From NCBI RefSeq assembly GCF_900142205.1, contig NZ_FRAA01000015.1, forward strand, positions 1-39,968: a DNA stretch of 39,968 nucleotides. The letters are read 5' to 3'. The notes beneath the pieces are model-generated. The model ran no database searches. It worked only from the letters and a program-made list of their open reading frames with translations, and had not been told where the DNA came from. The translations under genes were made by a program, and so were the position numbers. The stretch is from Reichenbachiella agariperforans (lineage in GTDB: Bacteria; Bacteroidota; Bacteroidia; Cytophagales; Cyclobacteriaceae). Shown in pieces: positions 34,822-39,968 of the stretch (its first letter is position 1; the number at the start of each line of letters is the position of its first letter).

Positions 34822-37800
34822 ATGAAAACTCATTTCTCTACCAAAGAAAATCATTCAAAAATTAATAAGAGGGCATTTTTTGCGAAGGGGTCATTTTGCA
34901 TGTTCCTATTGTATGCCGGACTCAGACTCAATGTGATGGCTCAAGCCACTATTGATGATGGAAGCGCAGGCGCTAACGCTCTGATGAGCCGAATAGAAGG
35001 CACAGGTGTTACTTTGGCTAACGGAACTTTCCCTAATCCTGGTGATGCGGGAGCCCAATATGGTACCTTCTCTAATGGTATTAGCGGAGCTAACCTGAGT
35101 GTAGATTCGGGGATAATTCTAGCTACTGGAAGTGTCACGACAGCTCTGTCGTCCAATGATGCAGCGAACTCGTCTGAGAATACGGGTAATACCTATAGTG
35201 ATTCGGATTTGGTAGCGATAAATGCGAATGGCATATATGACGCAGCGATTTTTCAGTTTGAAATTACTACTGGGAGCGATGTGGACGCTATTATTATTTC
35301 GTATCAGTTTGGGTCAGAAGAATATCCGGATTATGTATGTTCTCAATACAATGATGTCTTTGGTTTTTTTGTCTCAGGACCAGGAATTACAGGTACCCAG
35401 AATATTGCGCTTGTACCAGAGTCTGGCAATGTCGTAGCAGTCAATTCTGTAAATGGGGGAGTTTGTGGGAGTGCCCAGGATGGCACTGCGGCTGATTTGA
35501 CTAAATCCAATTATTATATAGATAATAATGAAGGTGTACCAGGACCATTGTATATAGAGTTTAATGGAGTGACCACTTTACTCAATGGTCGTATAGATAA
35601 CCTGACGCCAAACACGACTTATACTTTCAAAATTGCAATTGCGGATGTTGGTGACGGCACTTATGATTCGGGGGTTATTATCAATCAAGTCATTGGTTAT
35701 AAATCAAACTCTGATAGTGATGGGCTCGACGATACAGCAGATTTGGATGATGACAATGATGGAATAGATGACATAGTCGAGGCAGGAGGTAATGAACCTA
35801 ATGGAGATGAGGATGGTGATGGATTAGAAAATTGGAGAGACGTATTGGACAACAATGGTTTAGGGGATGGATCTACAACTGTCTATACTGATAGTGATAA
35901 CAATGGATTTCCAGATGTGTATGATACTGACGGTGATGGGATTCCTAACCACCAAGATTTAGACAGTGATGATGATGGCTGTTATGATGTCGTCGAAGCA
36001 GGACATGCAGATTCGGATAATGACGGTATTTTGGGCAGTTCGCCTGTAGCATCAGATGGTGACGGTAGGGTAGATGGTCAGGGAGGTTATACTGGTACCA
36101 ATAGTTACGTAACCACTGCTGGTGTAGCTGGTAACATTACTGGAGAGCCTGTAGCAGAGAGTACAATGAAAAATGGAGATGCTACATTTTCAGTATCAGC
36201 TACGGGCGATGACTTGATCTATCAATGGCAAGAATTTAATGGCTCTGTATGGAACGATATAACCAACGGCGGATCTGCTCCTGGTTACTCTGGTGCGACT
36301 ACTAGTAGTCTGTCTATTACCAACTTGCCACTGACGTACAATGGATATGATTATCGAGTAGTAATTACTAGTACGTCGTATGCTTGTACAGACCTGACGT
36401 CTGATGAAGTGAATTTGGAAGTATTGGCGCCTCCTTCAGATGCACCAGTGATTACAGATGATTTTTGTGTAGTCGCAGCAGGTGCCGTTACTGAAGTGAG
36501 CGGATCTACTACTGAAAGCACAACTAACCTCGTCATAAGAGTTTATGTAGCAAGTACCGAAACAGGTACTAAAAGTGAAGTCACTCCTAGTCAAGTAGTT
36601 TTCTCTTCAGGGTCTTGGACGGCCGAAGGACTATCTATCAATGCAGGTCAGTGGGTATTTGCCACGGCAGAAAATGTAGACTTAAGTGAGCCAGAAGGAG
36701 ATTTTTCGGCAGGCGTGATGGTACGTACAAAAACACCTGACCCTACTAACTCATTAGTAATCACATCTGACCCTGTTGCAGGAGATGCTACACTAGAAGG
36801 TGAAGTTCTTGTCTCTACTACATCCGCATATGTCATTCAACTGTATATAGATGGAGTGAAAATTCCAGGAGCGGTGGCTTCTGTTCCGCAGGGTGCATTG
36901 GCAGCTATTGGCTCTTGGATCATAGAGGATTTAGATGTGCCTTCCGCAGTATTGTATGCTAATGGGATAGCTACTGTCACCATGGATAATCCTGACATAG
37001 CATTTTGTGAAAGTGATCCCTCTGCAGGGGTGCTTATCGCTTGTAATCCTAGCAATACTATCGCGTTAGATATGAGTCAAAGCCCTAGTGGTTGTGATTT
37101 AACTGATGGTTCTATTCAGATTAGTGGTTTGGGAGCTTCTCAAGCCTATACGATTAAGTACAAAAAAGACAATGTGGATGTGTCTACTAATGTGAATTCA
37201 AATGCGAGTGGAGAAGCGATCATCTCTGGCCTCAATGATGGATCATATACTGATATTTATGCAGATTTGCCTTCCTGCCCATCCAATGTGCTGGCAGGCC
37301 CCGTGGTTCTTACTGAGCCAACACCCGTTACTATTTCTCATCAGCTATCTTTCAGCCCTACCACATGCGGAGGAACTGACGGATACATCAGATTGGGAGG
37401 TTTGTCAGGGTCTACTTCTTATACCGTTGACTATAAGAAAGACGGGACACCTGTTAGCCGTACTATTGCTGCTTCTGCCGGCCAATTGACTATCAACAAT
37501 TTATCAGCGGGTAGTTATACAGATATTTCTGTAACCTCATCTAGCTGTACTTCTAATGTGTTAGCTGGTCCTTATAGTCTTAGTGACCCTTTGGCTCCTA
37601 CCATTATATATGATACGGAGACAAATCCTTCTTCATGCTCTTCTACGGATGGATATATTCGCTTGAGTGGACTGATTTTCAACAATGACTATGATTACCA
37701 ATATACCAAAGAAGGGATCTTGGTCAGTTCTGCTACCCCTTTGACGGCTGATGTGACAGGAGCTATTCAGATCAATAATTTGGGCGCAGGTACATACATA

Positions 37801-39968
37801 AATGTTAGCGTTATCGAAACGGGGAGTAATTGTCAGTCGAATACCATACCAAGTATAACGTTGAACCCACCAGATATAGAGTTGGGTACAGTAGCATCAC
37901 CTACGACATGTAGTGGTGTAGATGGTTCCATTGAAATAATTAATTTGGCTGAAAACACTACGTATGACTTGGATTATCAAATAGGAGGCTCTCCAGTTGC
38001 TACGTCAACTTTTACAGCGAGTAGTACAGGTGAGCATACTATTTCGAGCTTATCAGAGGGAGTATATACAGATATTACTGTGACCAACAATTCTTGTGTA
38101 TCCAATGTTTTGTCCACGACCTTGACTGATCCTGCCAACCCAGTTATAGCTGAAGGAACTTTAGTAAATCCTAGTACCTGTGGAGGGGCAAATGGTAGTA
38201 TTCAGTTGACAGGTTTGAATGTCTCAACTACCTACACGGTGGACTATACTTTGGGTAGTTTGGTCTCCCAAACATTGGCTTCTGATGGGAGTGGGAACTT
38301 AACAATTTCAAATCTTGCAGCAGGTGCTTATACTGACATTAGCGTCACGTTAAATAACTGTTCTTCTAATCAGCTGGCTTCTGTTACTTTGAGTGATCCT
38401 GCTAGTCCTACGATCACATTAGGGCAAAACCCAGAGGTGTGTGCGGGAGAGACATCTGGCGACTTGGTATACAGCGCCACGACTAATTCTCCTGATACTT
38501 ATAGTATTGATTTTGATGGTGTAGCTGAAGCTTTTGGTTTTGTGGACGTATCAGGAGCACCACTTTCAAGTAGTCCTATTACGATTGACATACCAACAGG
38601 TGCTGATCCTGATGTTTACAATGCAACCATTACTGTCACAAATTCATCAACATCTTGCTCAAGTATTGGCGAGGGTTTTACAATTTCAGTGATTGGGTTT
38701 CCTTCGGTACCTACTGTTCAAAACATAGTGACTAATGATCCAACACCTATCATTTCTGGCAGTGCAGATGCAGGCGTGTCTCTTGAAGTAGAGGTGGCAG
38801 GTGCTACATACAACTTGTCAGCAGACGGAAGTGGCAATTGGAGTATTGATACAGAGTCAGTGACTCCCGATGCTGGTACTTTTAATCCAGACGTGAATGG
38901 AGTCAATGAAGTGTTGGTTACTGCAGGAGTCTCTGGGTGTGAAGTGTCAGATGTTACTTCTAACGAACTGACTATAGATACTACACCTCCTACGGTAGAT
39001 ATTCAAAATGAACCATCAGTGATTTCTAGTTCTTCAGCTTTTACGGTCACAATTAGTTTTGACGAGGATGTTTTCAATTTTGTGCTGACTGATGTAGTCA
39101 TTAGCAATGGGTTTGGGTCCAATTTTCAAGTCGTTGATGGGAGTACTTATACCCTTGATATTACACCAAATATGTCTGATGATGTAACGATTGATGTACC
39201 AGTTTCAGTAGCCAATGATGAAGCAACTAATGATAATACTGCAGCTATTCAGGCTGTGGTGCCTTTAGCACCAACGTCACCTACAGTTTCGAGCCAAATA
39301 ACCAATGATCTGACTCCTGTTATCACAGGTACGACTGGTACTGGTGTAGAACTTGACGCTGACGAATCTATGACTGTTGAAATCAATGGTGCGACTTACG
39401 CAGTGATCCCAGACGCAAGTGGCAACTGGAGTGTAGACACAGAGACGGCAACTCCATCGAGTGGCACTTTGGGTACATTTTCTAATGGAAACAGTTATGA
39501 AGTGATAGCTATTGTAGAAGATGGAGGAGGAAATCAAGCAACGGACATAAGTTCCAATGAGATAATAATAGATACAGTAGCTCCCACTGTACCAACCGTA
39601 GTTAGTCAAGTTACTAGTGACACGACACCTGTTATCAGTGGAACGACAGGTACAGGCGCAGCTTTGTCTGGAGATGAAAATATGAGAGTGACTGTTAATG
39701 GCGCAACGTATAATGTAACTCCCGATGCAAGTGGTAACTGGAGTATAGATACAGAAACGGCTCCTGCTATATCTGGTACTTTGGGAACATTCACAGATGG
39801 CAACACTTACCAAGTTGTAGCGACTGTGACTGATGTAGCAGGTAACACAGCAACAGATGCGAGTACCGACGAGTTAGTGATAGACACGACGGATCCAACC
39901 GTACCAACTGTAGTAAGTCAAACGACCTCAGACACAACACCAGTGATCACAGGAACGACAGGCACAGG
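34822..39968 (+). CDS. Giant secreted repeat protein (adhesin-like), 5' part
   Basis: Open from the ATG at 34822 to the window end (1715 codons seen, no stop). Signal peptide (~1-40, cut before Gln41), then a choice-of-anchor L domain (~42-292, with FGSEEYPDYVC and YNDVFGFFVSGPG). An acidic thrombospondin type 3-like Ca-binding stretch follows (~297-423, e.g. DSDGLDDTADLDDDNDG). Next come Ig-like domains (~449-745), five 90/91-residue repeats with paired Cys (first Cys at 758, 849, 939, 1030, 1120) and an Ig-like stretch (~1207-1486). From 1487 on there are 103-residue bacterial Ig-like repeats. The C terminus is outside; in this phylum a T9SS signal or gliding-type C-terminal domain would be expected there. 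Likely a cell-surface adhesin or matrix protein, possibly under the control of the upstream relay. Confidence 0.9.
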   Translation, partial: MKTHFSTKENHSKINKRAFFAKGSFCMFLLYAGLRLNVMAQATIDDGSAGANALMSRIEGTGVTLANGTFPNPGDAGAQYGTFSNGISGANLSVDSGIILATGSVTTALSSNDAANSSENTGNTYSDSDLVAINANGIYDAAIFQFEITTGSDVDAIIISYQFGSEEYPDYVCSQYNDVFGFFVSGPGITGTQNIALVPESGNVVAVNSVNGGVCGSAQDGTAADLTKSNYYIDNNEGVPGPLYIEFNGVTTLLNGRIDNLTPNTTYTFKIAIADVGDGTYDSGVIINQVIGYKSNSDSDGLDDTADLDDDNDGIDDIVEAGGNEPNGDEDGDGLENWRDVLDNNGLGDGSTTVYTDSDNNGFPDVYDTDGDGIPNHQDLDSDDDGCYDVVEAGHADSDNDGILGSSPVASDGDGRVDGQGGYTGTNSYVTTAGVAGNITGEPVAESTMKNGDATFSVSATGDDLIYQWQEFNGSVWNDITNGGSAPGYSGATTSSLSITNLPLTYNGYDYRVVITSTSYACTDLTSDEVNLEVLAPPSDAPVITDDFCVVAAGAVTEVSGSTTESTTNLVIRVYVASTETGTKSEVTPSQVVFSSGSWTAEGLSINAGQWVFATAENVDLSEPEGDFSAGVMVRTKTPDPTNSLVITSDPVAGDATLEGEVLVSTTSAYVIQLYIDGVKIPGAVASVPQGALAAIGSWIIEDLDVPSAVLYANGIATVTMDNPDIAFCESDPSAGVLIACNPSNTIALDMSQSPSGCDLTDGSIQISGLGASQAYTIKYKKDNVDVSTNVNSNASGEAIISGLNDGSYTDIYADLPSCPSNVLAGPVVLTEPTPVTISHQLSFSPTTCGGTDGYIRLGGLSGSTSYTVDYKKDGTPVSRTIAASAGQLTINNLSAGSYTDISVTSSSCTSNVLAGPYSLSDPLAPTIIYDTETNPSSCSSTDGYIRLSGLIFNNDYDYQYTKEGILVSSATPLTADVTGAIQINNLGAGTYINVSVIETGSNCQSNTIPSITLNPPDIELGTVASPTTCSGVDGSIEIINLAENTTYDLDYQIGGSPVATSTFTASSTGEHTISSLSEGVYTDITVTNNSCVSNVLSTTLTDPANPVIAEGTLVNPSTCGGANGSIQLTGLNVSTTYTVDYTLGSLVSQTLASDGSGNLTISNLAAGAYTDISVTLNNCSSNQLASVTLSDPASPTITLGQNPEVCAGETSGDLVYSATTNSPDTYSIDFDGVAEAFGFVDVSGAPLSSSPITIDIPTGADPDVYNATITVTNSSTSCSSIGEGFTISVIGFPSVPTVQNIVTNDPTPIISGSADAGVSLEVEVAGATYNLSADGSGNWSIDTESVTPDAGTFNPDVNGVNEVLVTAGVSGCEVSDVTSNELTIDTTPPTVDIQNEPSVISSSSAFTVTISFDEDVFNFVLTDVVISNGFGSNFQVVDGSTYTLDITPNMSDDVTIDVPVSVANDEATNDNTAAIQAVVPLAPTSPTVSSQITNDLTPVITGTTGTGVELDADESMTVEINGATYAVIPDASGNWSVDTETATPSSGTLGTFSNGNSYEVIAIVEDGGGNQATDISSNEIIIDTVAPTVPTVVSQVTSDTTPVISGTTGTGAALSGDENMRVTVNGATYNVTPDASGNWSIDTETAPAISGTLGTFTDGNTYQVVATVTDVAGNTATDASTDELVIDTTDPTVPTVVSQTTSDTTPVITGTTGT
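37084..38430 (+). repeat. Five tandem ~271-bp repeats in the surface protein gene
   Basis: Five in-frame units of 90 or 91 codons (first-Cys codons at 37093, 37366, 37636, 37909, 38179). Each has CxxTDGSI-like start, a Tyr-rich strand, GxYTDIxV and a second Cys in CxSN, ending in a SDP-type turn. They vaguely recall SprB repeats but I cannot assign them to that family. Confidence 0.85.
39280..39968 (+). repeat. Tandem 309-bp Ig-like repeats, continuing past the window
   Basis: Units of exactly 309 bp (103 codons): the same segment (VSQ..SDTTPVI.GTTGTG) recurs at 39295, 39604 and 39913. Each contains DASGNWSIDTET and ends IIDT.APT. A degenerate earlier copy starts near 38704. The array is cut by the window end. 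Confidence 0.9.

Noticed and set aside
35222-37489. Plus-strand frames within the giant surface protein gene (35222-35437, 37202-37489)
   Set aside because: The long frame from 34822 runs through without a stop and shows known domains, so these are out-of-frame shadows.
39277-39813. 178-codon minus-strand frame rich in Cys, Ser and Tyr
   Set aside because: It is the antisense shadow of the Ig-like repeats; its residue pattern follows the 309-bp repeat of the real gene.
37084-39968. CRISPR-like regular repeats
   Set aside because: The repeats are hundreds of bases long, in frame and coding; there are no short identical repeats with unique spacers.

Overview
This window comes from a member of the Bacteroidota, most likely a marine-type Cytophagales or relative. 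The evidence is near-consensus Bacteroidota promoters (-33 TTTG, -7 TAnnTTTG) with little Shine-Dalgarno signal, a eukaryote-like GT3 glycogen synthase, a CarboxypepD_reg/TonB receptor, a DUF4301 protein, a lolA-ftsK pair, a LytTR regulator, and a huge surface protein with a choice-of-anchor L domain. The genus cannot be fixed from the sequence alone.

Layout. 1-133: 3' end of a 5S rRNA and its terminator, so a ribosomal operon ends here. 341-741: decayed ISAon1-type transposase fragment between two imperfect direct repeats. 1065-9849: glycogen/alpha-glucan locus made of two divergent units. The minus-strand unit is GH31 alpha-glucosidase, stand-alone CBM48 protein, GT4 glycosyltransferase and an eroded GH57-like protein; the plus-strand unit is GT3 glycogen synthase and DUF4301. 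10052-11041: solitary MoxR ATPase. 11286-15620: surface lipoprotein with beta-helix-like repeats plus a TonB-dependent receptor, each preceded by TAAC motifs 11 bp apart. 15682-16278: secreted protein of unknown function. 16652-18571: CASTOR/POLLUX-type channel, followed by two very small genes (56 aa on minus, 35 aa on plus; the second has a perfect promoter and a terminator). 19223-26014: S41 protease, NRDE/TANGO2 protein, LolA, FtsK and PyrD.

26151-34663 is the most unusual part: four co-directional signalling genes. Two are paralogous hybrid histidine kinases, one membrane-bound and one soluble with GAF and PAS domains. Both end in an HPt-like domain whose phospho-accepting His position is Cys. 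Between them lie a kinase-like protein that has lost its ATP-binding motifs but keeps an H-box and carries an HPt domain with its His, and a LytTR response regulator. I read this as a self-contained multistep phosphorelay. Directly downstream, from 34822 to beyond the window end, lies a giant secreted repeat protein. Its promoter region holds two 9-bp direct repeats 21 bp apart, the architecture expected of a LytTR site, so the relay may control this adhesin.

The giant protein stays open to the last base (at least 1715 residues), so its C terminus and any secretion signal there lie outside the window. No tRNA, CRISPR array or intact mobile element was seen.
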